48,297 nucleotides of DNA from an uncultured Saprospiraceae bacterium (GTDB lineage: Bacteria > Bacteroidota > Bacteroidia > Chitinophagales > Saprospiraceae). The notes under the pieces were generated by a model. It was not told the origin of the DNA. It saw nothing but the letters and a program-made list of their open reading frames with translations, and searched no databases. Shown here in pieces: positions 16,352-25,761 of the stretch. The stretch lies in contig CALLMH010000011.1 in NCBI GenBank assembly GCA_938007965.1, positions 1 to 48,297 of the forward strand, in the 5' to 3' direction. Position numbers and translations under genes: made by a program. Within the stretch, counting starts at the first letter, position 1. Each line of letters starts with the position of its first letter.

Positions 16352-17770
16352 TTAGGACTTTTCTTTTAAAAACAATTTATTATCTAGAATAAGATCTACC
16401 AGTTCTTTAGGCACTTTGTTCTGCCATCCTTCTCTCCCATAGCTTATGTTATCATATACTATTGATGGATTGATATACAGCATTTCTTCTTCGTATTCTA
16501 CTACATCTACGATCTGATCACTATCTGTCAGGTGCTTATATAAAAATTTGATCCCTTCAGGCACAGGTAGATTTCCCGTCGTCAAAAGAGATTCTCCATC
16601 TTCTTTTAGTGCTGGATAAGCATATATTTTTATGTTCCTTGTGAATAATTCACCAAATGCAACTAATAGTCTTCCGTCCTGATTTCCGTGATATTTTTCA
16701 TTGATTATATCTAGAAGTTCTCTTACCCCAATGACAAGTCCTAATTTCTTGATTTTATAATCTCCGAGATAATTAATCAGCTTCTGATGATTACTACAAT
16801 CCGATACGATCACTTTGTATCCAAGTGCGCATATCAGCTCTGTTCTGTCTAGGAAGTCTTGATCATCAATGATTCCATCTTCATTTCTGAGATAATCTAA
16901 GGTGATCTCCGTTATATTGTATGCTCTTTCTGGATCGATGTAATCTTCGTTTTTGAACTGTGCAAAACTAGAGCGCATTACATCTTGAGTTACTAATGTA
17001 GGCGGTCTAAAATTACCTCTCACTACCATCAATGCTTTCTTGTAGAGGAACTCTGATGCATGTACGCTATTCTTATTTTCATCGAAGATCGTAACTTCTG
17101 TAAGGTTATGCTTTACTAAATATAAAGATAGCAGTCGATTATCTACTCCTTCGAATGTTGGGCCCTCAGCACGTATCATATCGACGGTAACTCTTCCTTC
17201 CAGACCTTCCATTAGGGACTTTACCATCTTCTCGGGATCATCTCTATAATAGAAACATGCATAGATAAGGTTTACACCTAGTGCACCTATCGCTTCCTGT
17301 TGTAGTTTATTATCGTTGTCGTGCATTTTGACATGGATAACTAGATCGTTAAATTCCGAACATGGTTTGTCTTGGAATCTTACGCCCATCCATCCATTGC
17401 CTTTGATGGTCCTAGAATAGTTGATGGCTGATACCGTATCTGCGAACACAAAAAATGTAGCAATATGACACATATCACCGAGTCTCTCGTCCATCAATTT
17501 TGACTCGTGATCTAGCATCTTATACAGCCTCGATTCACAGACATATCTTCCACTTTCTTCTTTTCCATATATGGCGTCAGAAAACTCTTTGTCGTATGCT
17601 GACATGGTTTTAGCTATAGTACCTGCCGCCGCTCCTACCTGAAAAAAATTTCTAGCGACTTCTTGTCCGGCACCGATCTCAGCGAATGTACCGTAGATCA
17701 TGTTGTTGAGATTGATCTCTAGTGCCTTCTGTTCAGTCTTTAATATTTTATATGAATTGTTTTCTTGCAT
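16352..17770 (-). CDS. Conserved protein of unknown function with YGTFAEIGAGQE motif
   Basis: The product has 472 residues and no signal peptide or membrane helix. The N-terminal stretch MIYGTFAEIGAGQEVARNFF is a striking conserved signature. A second glycine-containing segment (GAAAGTIAKTMSAYDKEFSDA, given in part) follows at about 46-66. The C-terminal half has alpha/beta patterning (LICALGYKVIVSDCSN, KKLGLVIGVRELLDII). I recall relatives in Bacteroidota with inconsistent labels such as adenylyltransferase or receptor, which I would not rely on. The gene is alone, 219 bp from its neighbour. It is probably a cytoplasmic enzyme, but the reaction is unknown. Confidence 0.75.
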   Translation of the reverse strand: MQENNSYKILKTEQKALEINLNNMIYGTFAEIGAGQEVARNFFQVGAAAGTIAKTMSAYDKEFSDAIYGKEESGRYVCESRLYKMLDHESKLMDERLGDMCHIATFFVFADTVSAINYSRTIKGNGWMGVRFQDKPCSEFNDLVIHVKMHDNDNKLQQEAIGALGVNLIYACFYYRDDPEKMVKSLMEGLEGRVTVDMIRAEGPTFEGVDNRLLSLYLVKHNLTEVTIFDENKNSVHASEFLYKKALMVVRGNFRPPTLVTQDVMRSSFAQFKNEDYIDPERAYNITEITLDYLRNEDGIIDDQDFLDRTELICALGYKVIVSDCSNHQKLINYLGDYKIKKLGLVIGVRELLDIINEKYHGNQDGRLLVAFGELFTRNIKIYAYPALKEDGESLLTTGNLPVPEGIKFLYKHLTDSDQIVDVVEYEEEMLYINPSIVYDNISYGREGWQNKVPKELVDLILDNKLFLKEKS

Positions 17771-17932
17771 GTTGATATTTGTATCTATTTTTATCTAATA
17801 AGCCGAAGGACTCACAAAAATAAACAAATATTCAAGTGAGACGGAATTGGATTAATAAAAACCTGTTATCTATCAATATAACTCGGATTTAAATATAAAT
17901 GAGCACTGTCAAATTATATTTAAAAACTAAAT

Positions 17933-17963
17933 AAAAAGCCTTCGATAAATTAATATCAAAGGC
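17933..17963 (-). terminator. Intrinsic terminator of the skp-murI operon
   Basis: Read on the minus strand, the arms GCCTTTGATA and TATCGAAGGC pair with one G-T wobble around a six-base loop, followed by TTTTTATTT. It begins 26 bp after the stop codon of the secreted protein gene at 17990 and closes the operon. Confidence 0.85.
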
Positions 17964-17989
17964 CTTATATCTCTAGCTTTTCGTTCTTA

Positions 17990-18505
17990 TTATTTTCCGT
18001 CCAATACGACCGGGACTTCTGAGGCTGGAATTTCCAAATCCTTGCTTACATTAGGAATAAATGTCTTTATAGATTCCGTATCATAAGGCTCTAGGTTCAA
18101 AAATGTCCAAGTCTTACCTTCATCAGAAGAACTTGCCAAAAAATAAACCTTCTGGGATATCCTTATATCTCCTATCTTGGTAATTACATTTTGAGGAAGT
18201 ATTGATTGTAGGTCTTTACCTGCAAATAAGAATTGACTTGGTTTCAGAGGTTCTATTGTTTCATAGATTACGCCACTTTTGGTGGTCATTTCGTATGACT
18301 CTTTCGCATTGGCTACCATAATCTCTTTGCCTCCCGCTGTCTCTACTACTGATGGGATCGTCATATCGATGTGTTTATCCATATCTCCTTCTATGAAGAA
18401 TGAGTTGAATTTTTTTGCATCGTTTAATAGGGTCTCTACCTGTGACTGAGCGTGCAGAGAACAAGCAATTACTGTAAATATTAGAAGGTTTAGTATCTTA
18501 TTCAT
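17990..18505 (-). CDS. Small secreted protein of unknown function
   Basis: The product has 171 residues. A signal peptide spans about 1-19 (ending LHAQS), so it is exported. The mature part has alternating helix and strand with ESYEMTTKSGVIYETIEPLKP and a late strand, KVYFLASSSDEGKTWTFL (both shown in part). The size and pattern would fit an NTF2-like cone fold, but I see no catalytic residues. It is the last gene of the Skp-MurI operon, 33 bp after murI, which suggests an envelope role. Confidence 0.75.
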   Translation of the reverse strand: MNKILNLLIFTVIACSLHAQSQVETLLNDAKKFNSFFIEGDMDKHIDMTIPSVVETAGGKEIMVANAKESYEMTTKSGVIYETIEPLKPSQFLFAGKDLQSILPQNVITKIGDIRISQKVYFLASSSDEGKTWTFLNLEPYDTESIKTFIPNVSKDLEIPASEVPVVLDGK

Positions 18506-18538
18506 TCTTTTAGAAATTTTATTAATAAAAAAGCATGC

Positions 18539-19354
18539 TTACCAAATATTTGCCGTTTCTAGTTCTATCTCTTCTCCATAGAATACTTTAGCTGTATCCT
18601 CAAACGATTGAGTGTAATCAGAAACATAAAATACGTTCTTTTTTGTTCTTTTGGGGGATAGTAGGTCTTCTCTCATCAGTAATCTGGAAACCGCATCTGC
18701 CACTACATCGGTGCTATCTAGCACGTCTACTTTATGATCTAGGTACGCCTCAATCTCCATCTTTATGAGTGGATAATGCGTACACGCCAATAGTAAAGCG
18801 TCGATATCTTTGAACTCTGATCGCCCGAGATATGTGTCAATTACAGAATGACTTATATTACCCTTATAAAATCCCTCCTCTATCATGGGAGCTAGTAAAG
18901 GGGTAGGCATTGACTGCACATTGGCCTTTTGTAATTTGTGTTTGATCTTGTCTCGGTAGATATTTGATCTTATGGTAGCCTTAGTGGCTATTACTCCTAT
19001 ATTATCATATGCTCTATCAGTTACCGCTTCTACTAGTGGATCTACTACATTTACAAATAAAGTCTTCCCCTCGAAAAAATCGAGTAGGGTATTATATGCA
19101 GCGGAAGAAGCACTATTGCACGCGATGACGATCATCTTACAGTTTTGATCTAGTAGAAATTTACTGATCTTAAGACTGTAAAACCTAATGGCGTCCGCAG
19201 ATTTATCTCCATACGGTAGATGAGCAGTATCTCCGAAATATATAAGATGCTCGTTTGGGAGGTGTTTTTGAATGGCATTGGCAACCGTAAGACCACCAAT
19301 GCCAGAATCAAATATTCCTATAGACTTGTTACGTGCATGCGCAGTATCTGTCAT
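18539..19354 (-). CDS. murI: Glutamate racemase
   Basis: The product has 271 residues and converts L- to D-glutamate for peptidoglycan precursor synthesis. The two catalytic cysteines are in place: C79 in VIACNSASS and C191 in LACTHYPL, with H193 beside it. The N-terminal GIFDSGIGGL carries the substrate-binding Asp16-Ser17, and YFGDTAHLPYG is the standard second motif. Length and motif order are normal. It sits 31 bp after the second Skp gene, as often found in Bacteroidota. Confidence 0.96.
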   Translation of the reverse strand: MTDTAHARNKSIGIFDSGIGGLTVANAIQKHLPNEHLIYFGDTAHLPYGDKSADAIRFYSLKISKFLLDQNCKMIVIACNSASSAAYNTLLDFFEGKTLFVNVVDPLVEAVTDRAYDNIGVIATKATIRSNIYRDKIKHKLQKANVQSMPTPLLAPMIEEGFYKGNISHSVIDTYLGRSEFKDIDALLLACTHYPLIKMEIEAYLDHKVDVLDSTDVVADAVSRLLMREDLLSPKRTKKNVFYVSDYTQSFEDTAKVFYGEEIELETANIW

Positions 19355-19385
19355 ATTGTTATGTGCAGTATTGGCTTATAGTATA

Positions 19386-19898
19386 TTAAAGCCCAAGTTT
19401 TGCTTTTACTAATGCGCTCACATCTGTACCTGGATCCGCATATAGTACTAGACCTAAGCTAGAGTCGAAGATGTACGTGTATCCATTATCAGCTGCCACT
19501 TCTTTGATAGCATTGTTGATTTTTGCTTGGATAGGTGAGAGTAACTCTTCACTTTTTTTATAAATCTTTTCTTGACTAGTCTGCTCAAATTGTCCTAGCG
19601 TTTGTTCTTCTTGTTGTAGTACCGCTACTTCCGCTTGTTCTTCTTTTGGAGATAAGAGACCGTCAGCTCTTCTTTTTTGGACATCTGCATATTTTGCTTG
19701 TAGTCCAGCGATCATTTCTTCACCTTTCTTTTGAAGTTGCTTCTTTAATGTCTCTATCTTAGAGTTAGCTTCTTTCACTTCTGGTAATTGAGTGATCAAC
19801 TCTTGAGAATTGATAAACCCAAATTTTTGAGCCTGTACTGATATTGTCATTGCTGCAAATGCAAAAGTAAATAGTAGGGATTTGAAAATCTTATTCAT
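19386..19898 (-). CDS. OmpH/Skp-family periplasmic chaperone (second copy)
   Basis: The product has 170 residues: a signal peptide to about 23 (ISVQAQ), then FGFINSQELITQLPEVKEAN, a long coiled coil (about 40-120) and a terminal beta segment (YTYIFDSSLGLVLY). This is the jellyfish-like Skp architecture, which holds unfolded outer-membrane proteins in the periplasm. Helical tentacles are rich in Glu, Gln and Lys. It follows the other Skp copy by 65 bp. The two copies differ clearly in sequence, so they are likely paralogues with separate or mixed trimers. Confidence 0.9.
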   Translation of the reverse strand: MNKIFKSLLFTFAFAAMTISVQAQKFGFINSQELITQLPEVKEANSKIETLKKQLQKKGEEMIAGLQAKYADVQKRRADGLLSPKEEQAEVAVLQQEEQTLGQFEQTSQEKIYKKSEELLSPIQAKINNAIKEVAADNGYTYIFDSSLGLVLYADPGTDVSALVKAKLGL

Positions 19899-19963
19899 AA
19901 TATTCTTGTGTTTTGAAAAAAGTGTATTGTTATTATTAATTGCTGTAGTTGATTAAAACCTAT

Positions 19964-20479
19964 TTATTTTATACCCAATCTTTTCTTTACGTCCTCCGTT
20001 TTATCATATTCGGCAGTAACGAAGAGTAGACCAGCAGCTCCTCCTTTATCGAAGATTAGATCATATCCTCTATCGGCGGCGAAGTCTTCTATCGCTGAGT
20101 ATACTTTGTCTTGTATTGGTGATACTAGTTCTTGCCTTTTATTAAAAAGGTCACCTTCAGGACCGAATCTTTTCTTTTGTATCTCTCTTACAGCTGTTTC
20201 TGCTGCTATGATTTCATTCTCTCTTTGTATTTTCTGATCTTCATTTAGAAGGACCTGTTCAGCCTGAAATTTATTGTACATTGCTTTGATCTGATCGTAT
20301 TCTTGAGCGATCTCTTGCCTCCACTGAGAAGCAGCTTTGTCTATCTCCTTTTCTGCAGCTTGATAATCAGAAAAACTTCCCAATACTTCATTGATGTCTA
20401 CAATGGCTATTCTTTGGGCTGATGTAGATAATGAAAGTAACATTACCATCGAAAATGCTGCAATTATTCTATTAATCAT
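19964..20479 (-). CDS. OmpH/Skp-family periplasmic chaperone (first copy)
   Basis: The product has 171 residues, with a signal peptide (about 1-21, STSAQ), the start RIAIVDINEVLGSFSDYQ, a charged coiled coil (about 40-125) and a closing beta region (YDLIFDKGGAAGLLF). It leads the operon that continues with the second Skp, murI and a secreted protein. In many Bacteroidota bamA lies just upstream of the Skp pair. Here it does not, since the upstream DNA is non-coding for 678 bp. Confidence 0.9.
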   Translation of the reverse strand: MINRIIAAFSMVMLLSLSTSAQRIAIVDINEVLGSFSDYQAAEKEIDKAASQWRQEIAQEYDQIKAMYNKFQAEQVLLNEDQKIQRENEIIAAETAVREIQKKRFGPEGDLFNKRQELVSPIQDKVYSAIEDFAADRGYDLIFDKGGAAGLLFVTAEYDKTEDVKKRLGIK

Positions 20480-21157
20480 GGCGTATAGTTTTTATAGTTT
20501 ATCTCTTCTTTATAACAAAGAGACGCCGCAAGGGCAAAATATTGAAAATATGATTTACTCGAATAAAACGAAGTAATACCATTATTTAGGACGGCAAATT
20601 TAATATTTCTACCCTTCCTACGATACTATAGACTGAGATTGGTTTGCAAAAGTTTCGTGTGTTAATGGATTTTAAAATGAAATTAAAATTCAACTTATTG
20701 ATAATCATATAGATACATATTTTTCAAGCTCTTTTTTTGGGAATTTGTTAACTAAGTTTTAACCTAAAAATTTCTTTCCTGAAAGAGGAAACAACGACAA
20801 AAACCATCATTTATTGAATCTTTAGGAAAGGATTGTCTAAAAAGACCAACTGTGGAATTCTAAAAGAGCAGAATTAATTGAAGTGCCTGAAATCAAAATC
20901 ATAAACCGAACTTAGTAGCGGATTCACTAATTCTGAACCATAAAGCCATATAGAAAATCGAGTATTTAGAGTGATTTAGTAATATCTAGAATTCTAGTAC
21001 AAAATTTCGGAAATCATCAAAAAAGATATCTTGAAATACACCTCAATAGATCTACTTTACACATTATAAATTTCTTTTATGTATTTTTACGCTCTTTCAG
21101 TGTTTTATCCCAATATCACATTGAAACACGACAGATAAATAAGACTAATACTAAAAC
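20480..21157. other. 678-bp divergent intergenic region between skp and parC
   Basis: This region holds the promoters of the minus-strand skp operon and plus-strand parC. I see no coding region. ORFs are short and lack family-like sequence. One copy of the AGTGATTTAGTAA element is at 20970-20982, near two AGAATTCTAG-like segments. No clear terminator or structured RNA was seen. Confidence 0.6.
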
Positions 21158-23830
21158 ATGGATTTAGACGTAACATTGGAAAACGATGGTAATGAAGAAG
21201 AAAACGGGACTACCCTCACAGGTATGTACAAGGAGTATTTTCTAGATTATGCATCTTACGTAATATTAGAGCGGGCAGTCCCTGACATCGATGATGGATT
21301 GAAACCTGTACAAAGAAGAATCCTCCACGCCACTAAGAAGATGGATGATGGCAGATTCCATAAAGTAGCGAATATCATAGGACAGACGATGGCATTTCAC
21401 CCGCATGGGGATGCAGCGATCGGTGCAGCACTGGTCAATCTCGGACAGAAAGATCTATTGATAGATTGTCAAGGAAACTGGGGCGATATCAGAACGGGAG
21501 ACTCAGCCGCAGCACCGAGATATATCGAGGCACGGTTGACGAAGTTTGCACTAGAGGTATTATTCAATCCTCAGACGACGGACTGGCAGCTGTCTTATGA
21601 TGGTCGGAATAAAGAACCAATCACTCTTCCTGCGAAGTTTCCATTGGTCCTAGCACAAGGGGTAGAAGGTATCGCAGTAGGACTCTCGACGAAGATCATG
21701 CCACATAACTTCATCGAGATCATCAAGGCATCGATAAAGATACTCGAAGGTAAGAAAGTGAAAATCTATCCTGACTTCCAGACGGGAGGATCAGTAGACG
21801 TATCTGAATATAATGATGGCAAACGAGGTGGTAAGATCAAAGTAAGGGCTAAGATAGAAGTGATAGATAAGACTACACTTGCCGTCACAGAGCTTCCATA
21901 TGGTGTGACCACAAATGCCATGATAGATAGTATCTTAAAAGCAAATGAAAAAGGTCAAATAAAAATAAAAAAGGTAGTAGATAATACTGCAGCGGATGTA
22001 GAAGTACGAATCGATCTTGCAACTGGTGTATCTCCGGATAGGACGATTGATGCTTTATACGCATTTACCAATTGTGAAGTGAGTATCTCGCCCAATGCCT
22101 GCGTAATCGTAGACAATAAGCCAAAATTTCTATCTGTCTCTGACATACTCGAGATATCTACCGAACAGACCAAGCAGCTCCTTAAGATGGAGCTCGAAAT
22201 CAAAAAACGAGAGCTAGAAGAGAAATGGCACATGTCTAGTCTTGAAAAGATATTTATAGAAAATAGAATCTATCGAGATATAGAAGAGTGTGAGACATGG
22301 GAAGAAGTAATAAAAGCCATCGATCTCGGATTGAAGAAATACATATCTACTCCTTCAGACACCAAATCTGGTGATACTAGATTGGTCATGAATCGTAATG
22401 TTACCGAAGAGGATATAGTACGACTTACAGAAATAAAGATCAAGCGGATCTCAAAATATAATTCGTTCAAGGCAGATGAGTTTATCAAATCATTGCTAGA
22501 AGAATTAGAGCAGGTGAAGTACGACCTTACGCATTTGACAGAATTTACGATTGCTTTCTTTGAGAGGTTATTGTCGAAATATGGTAAGGGAAGAGAAAGA
22601 AGAACAGAAATCGGAAGTTTCGAGACGATTAAGATCAGACAAGTAGTAGCGAACAATGCCAAGTTATATGTGAACTACAAAGACGGCTTCATAGGAACAG
22701 GTATGAAGAAGGATGAGTTCGTGATGGACTGCTCTGACATCAGTGATGTGATTGCATTTATGAAAGATGGTAAGTTCAAAGTAGTCAAGATATCAGATAA
22801 GGTATTCGTAGGGAAGAATATAATCCATACGGCGGTATGGAAGAAAGGAGATGAACGTACGACTTACAATTTGGTATATGTAGATGCCAAGACAGGCAGG
22901 TCGATGGCAAAGAGATTCAATGTAAAGTCCATTACCCGAGATAAGGAATATGATCTTACCAAAGGGGCGAAAGGATCCAAGCTCTTATATTTTACAGTAA
23001 ATGCAAATGGAGAATCCGAGATTATAAATGTGCAACTCAGCCCAGGATGTAGCGCTAAGAAGAAGGTATTCGACTTTGACTTCGGTGATATAGCGATCAA
23101 GGGAAGAGCAGCGGGAGGTAATATAGTGACCAAGTATCCAGTCAGAAAAATAACACAAGTATCCGTAGGCAAATCTTCGCTAGGAGCCATCAAAGTATGG
23201 ATGGATGAAGTAAGCGGCAGGCTAAATACTGCAGAGAGAGGAATATACCTCGGTGGATTCGATACTGAGAACAATATCCTAACCATACATAAAGACGGTA
23301 CGTACGAGGTCAATGAACTAGATCTAAATAAGAAGTACGATGTCAATAAGATAATGGAGGTCTCAAGGATAGGTCCAGACTCAGTAATCAGTGTCATTTA
23401 TTTTGATGGTGATAAGGAATGGTCGATGGTAAAGAGATTCAATATAGAAACAAGTAAACTGGATACTAAATATCCATTTATTACCGAATCTTCATCTAGT
23501 AAATTGTACTTCGCAACATCTGCAGCGGATCCGATTATAAAATATTCTCATAAGTCTGGCGGAACGAAGCAAGAGGAGGAAATAAACTTAGCAGAATTCA
23601 TAGATGTAAAAGGTTGGAAAGCAGCGGGCAATAAATTAGGTGAATATAAAGTGCTGAAAGTAGAACACTTAAATCCACCTAAAATGGAAGATGAGGAGAT
23701 AGAAGTGAAAAAAACAGAACAAACGGCTGATCTATTTAGCATGGCGGAGAAAAAATCAGAACCTATTAAAAAATCAGAAGAAAAGCCTGCTGATGATAAA
23801 TTAAAACCTGGAGACACGATTGATTTATAA
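21158..23830 (+). CDS. parC: DNA topoisomerase IV subunit A (GyrA/ParC family)
   Basis: The product has 890 residues and forms the DNA-cleaving part of a type IIA topoisomerase. The catalytic tyrosine is Y122 in APRYIEARL. The N-terminal winged helix carries GLKPVQRRIL, followed by AFHPHGDAAIG. The C-terminal half is a beta-pinwheel-like DNA-binding region. The last 60 residues are charged and probably disordered (KKTEQTADLF, EEKPADDKLK). The weak GyrA box in the C-terminus and the acidic tail favour ParC over GyrA, a common form in Bacteroidota. parE is not adjacent. Confidence 0.85.
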   Translation: MDLDVTLENDGNEEENGTTLTGMYKEYFLDYASYVILERAVPDIDDGLKPVQRRILHATKKMDDGRFHKVANIIGQTMAFHPHGDAAIGAALVNLGQKDLLIDCQGNWGDIRTGDSAAAPRYIEARLTKFALEVLFNPQTTDWQLSYDGRNKEPITLPAKFPLVLAQGVEGIAVGLSTKIMPHNFIEIIKASIKILEGKKVKIYPDFQTGGSVDVSEYNDGKRGGKIKVRAKIEVIDKTTLAVTELPYGVTTNAMIDSILKANEKGQIKIKKVVDNTAADVEVRIDLATGVSPDRTIDALYAFTNCEVSISPNACVIVDNKPKFLSVSDILEISTEQTKQLLKMELEIKKRELEEKWHMSSLEKIFIENRIYRDIEECETWEEVIKAIDLGLKKYISTPSDTKSGDTRLVMNRNVTEEDIVRLTEIKIKRISKYNSFKADEFIKSLLEELEQVKYDLTHLTEFTIAFFERLLSKYGKGRERRTEIGSFETIKIRQVVANNAKLYVNYKDGFIGTGMKKDEFVMDCSDISDVIAFMKDGKFKVVKISDKVFVGKNIIHTAVWKKGDERTTYNLVYVDAKTGRSMAKRFNVKSITRDKEYDLTKGAKGSKLLYFTVNANGESEIINVQLSPGCSAKKKVFDFDFGDIAIKGRAAGGNIVTKYPVRKITQVSVGKSSLGAIKVWMDEVSGRLNTAERGIYLGGFDTENNILTIHKDGTYEVNELDLNKKYDVNKIMEVSRIGPDSVISVIYFDGDKEWSMVKRFNIETSKLDTKYPFITESSSSKLYFATSAADPIIKYSHKSGGTKQEEEINLAEFIDVKGWKAAGNKLGEYKVLKVEHLNPPKMEDEEIEVKKTEQTADLFSMAEKKSEPIKKSEEKPADDKLKPGDTIDL

Positions 23831-23837
23831 TTTCTTG

Positions 23838-23845
23838 TACTTTTG
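23838..23845 (+). promoter_or_regulatory. TACTTTTG, candidate -7 box before the GGGP synthase gene
   Basis: The octamer fits the Bacteroidota TAnnTTTG box and lies 26 bp before the TTG start of the GGGP synthase gene. A TTG at 23820-23822 is 15 bp upstream, which is short for a -33 element. The box sits just beyond the parC stop. Confidence 0.5.
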
Positions 23846-23870
23846 TACTTTAATCATGACTAATTGACAT

Positions 23871-24632
23871 TTGAATAATAATAATCTATATTCCAGCATA
23901 CTAGAAGCTAAACAACAAGGCAAGAAGAAGTTCGTAGTCCTAATAGATCCAGACAATGTACGTCTAGGAAAATTGGATAAAGTACTAGAGCTATCAAAAT
24001 CTGCAAACGTAGATTACTTCTTTATAGGTGGTAGCCTCGTAGTAAATGATATGCTAGACATGGTGCTCGGCAGTATCAAGAAGACTACTGACATACCTAT
24101 GATTCTTTTTCCGGGCAATTCTTTTCAACTAAGTTATAAAGCAGACGGACTGTTATTCTTGTCTCTTATAAGTGGAAGAAATGCAGAACTGCTCATAGGT
24201 AAGCATGTAATCTCTGCCCCGTTTTTGAAAATCAGTCCACTGGAGATAATGAGTACAGGCTATATGCTTATCGATGGTGGTATATCCACTACAGTACAGT
24301 ATATGAGTAACACGACAGCGATCCCTGCGAATAAGGATGATATAGCTCTATGTACCGCCATGGCAGGAGAGTTGTTGGGTATGAAAATGATCTACATGGA
24401 CGCAGGCAGTGGAGCGATGAACCCAATATCTACGAGTATGATAGATGCCGTTAGTTCCGCTATAGATATACCGCTGATAGTAGGAGGCGGAATAAGAACC
24501 CCTGAAAAAGCATACGAAAACGTAAAAGCAGGTGCTGATGTAATCGTCGTAGGAGATGCTATCGAAAAAGATCCTCAACTCATCATAGAAATGGCTGCCG
24601 CAGTACATGAAGCTGAAAACTCTCCAGCATAA
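23871..24632 (+). CDS. Geranylgeranylglyceryl phosphate synthase (group II), TTG start
   Basis: The product has 253 residues in a TIM-barrel fold. It should join geranylgeranyl diphosphate or a similar prenyl donor to glycerol-1-phosphate, making an archaeal-type ether lipid head. Motifs include FVVLIDPDN (N-terminus), YFFIGGSLV, YMDAGSGA and the phosphate-binding GGGIRTPEKA near the C-terminus. Bacteroidota members of this group are known. The TTG at 23871-23873 is the only reasonable start: the upstream ATG at 23855 runs into TGA, and the first in-frame ATG is well inside the fold. Its stop overlaps the rsgA start (TAATG). Confidence 0.88.
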   Translation: MNNNNLYSSILEAKQQGKKKFVVLIDPDNVRLGKLDKVLELSKSANVDYFFIGGSLVVNDMLDMVLGSIKKTTDIPMILFPGNSFQLSYKADGLLFLSLISGRNAELLIGKHVISAPFLKISPLEIMSTGYMLIDGGISTTVQYMSNTTAIPANKDDIALCTAMAGELLGMKMIYMDAGSGAMNPISTSMIDAVSSAIDIPLIVGGGIRTPEKAYENVKAGADVIVVGDAIEKDPQLIIEMAAAVHEAENSPA

Positions 24633-25582
24633 TGGAGAATGGAACAGTAATCAAATCAACAGGAAGCTGGTACGAAGTCAGATTACAAAATGGTGTAATA
24701 ATACCCTGTAGAATCCAAGGAAAATTTAGATTGGGAACATTAAAACTCACCAATCCTGTGGCGGTTGGAGATAGTGTAAAGGTCAATATAGAAGGAGAAG
24801 AAGAAACCGTAGGTACCATCAGAGAAATTAATGACCGTAAAAATTATGTGCTCCGTCAATCTCCTCGAAAAAAACATTTCGTACACATCATAGCAGCTAA
24901 TATTGATCAAGCTATATGCATCGTGTCAATGCATCAACCTAAGATTAAGGTTGGATTTATAGATAGGTTCCTATTGATGACCGAGCCGTACGAGATTCCT
25001 GTCACGATCATATTCAATAAATCTGACCTCAACAGTGAAGAGGATCAAGCATATATTACTTACCTACGGACTATCTATGAAAATATTGGTTATCAAACCC
25101 TCCTTACGTCCAACGAAACAGGAGAAGGAATAGCAGAGCTAAAAAATAATCTCAAGGGTAAGTTATCCCTTATCTCTGGCCAATCTGGTGTAGGGAAATC
25201 AACATTGGTCAATTCTCTAGCGCCAGACCTAGATCTCAGAACTCAAGAAATATCCGACTATTCTGGTAAAGGACAACATACCACGACATTCGCGGAGATA
25301 TTCGAACTTCCTTCTGGCGGACAGATTATAGACACCCCTGGAATCAAAACGTTAGGATTCAATTATCTAGAAGAAAAAGATGTTGCACATAATTTTCGGG
25401 AGTTTTTCGAGCTATCAAGCAATTGTAAATTTAGTGATTGTATGCATATCAATGAGCCTGACTGCGCGGTCAAAAAGGCGATAGAAGAAGGCAAAGTCGC
25501 ACCATCACGCTACGAAAACTATCTCGCAGTACTCCAAGAAATCAAAGATCAGAACTATTGGGAAATTCAGAAGGACTTGTAA
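24632..25582 (+). CDS. rsgA: Ribosome small subunit-dependent GTPase A
   Basis: The product has 316 residues and checks late maturation of the 30S ribosomal subunit. It has the circularly permuted GTPase order: an N-terminal OB-fold (about 1-70), the G4 motif NKSD at 129-132, then the G1 motif GQSGVGKS at 183-190 and DTPG (G3) at 234-237. The zinc-binding end has C265, C270, H272 and C278. It overlaps the GGGP synthase stop by one base, so the two are translationally coupled. Confidence 0.95.
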   Translation: MENGTVIKSTGSWYEVRLQNGVIIPCRIQGKFRLGTLKLTNPVAVGDSVKVNIEGEEETVGTIREINDRKNYVLRQSPRKKHFVHIIAANIDQAICIVSMHQPKIKVGFIDRFLLMTEPYEIPVTIIFNKSDLNSEEDQAYITYLRTIYENIGYQTLLTSNETGEGIAELKNNLKGKLSLISGQSGVGKSTLVNSLAPDLDLRTQEISDYSGKGQHTTTFAEIFELPSGGQIIDTPGIKTLGFNYLEEKDVAHNFREFFELSSNCKFSDCMHINEPDCAVKKAIEEGKVAPSRYENYLAVLQEIKDQNYWEIQKDL

Positions 25583-25761
25583 TTCATAAAATTAAACGCG
25601 AGCCTGCATGTGTAGCTTAGCTTACTGCAAGTAATATGTGAGTAGCCATAGTCTATAAAAAGATCTAAAAGTCTTATGTCTAAAAGCGAAGCGACCCAAG
25701 TGAGGCTTACCGAAAGTAAACGCACGTAATGCTATAGTCGAACAGTCAATATGAAACACTT

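Noticed and set aside
21955-23817. Long minus-strand ORFs antisense to parC
   Set aside because: They are shadows of the parC coding frame with low-complexity Ser-, Leu- and Phe-rich translation and no family signal.
25583-25761. A tRNA or structured RNA between rsgA and the dehydrogenase
   Set aside because: I found no tRNA-like TPsiC arm (GGTTCGAATCC type) or acceptor pairing.
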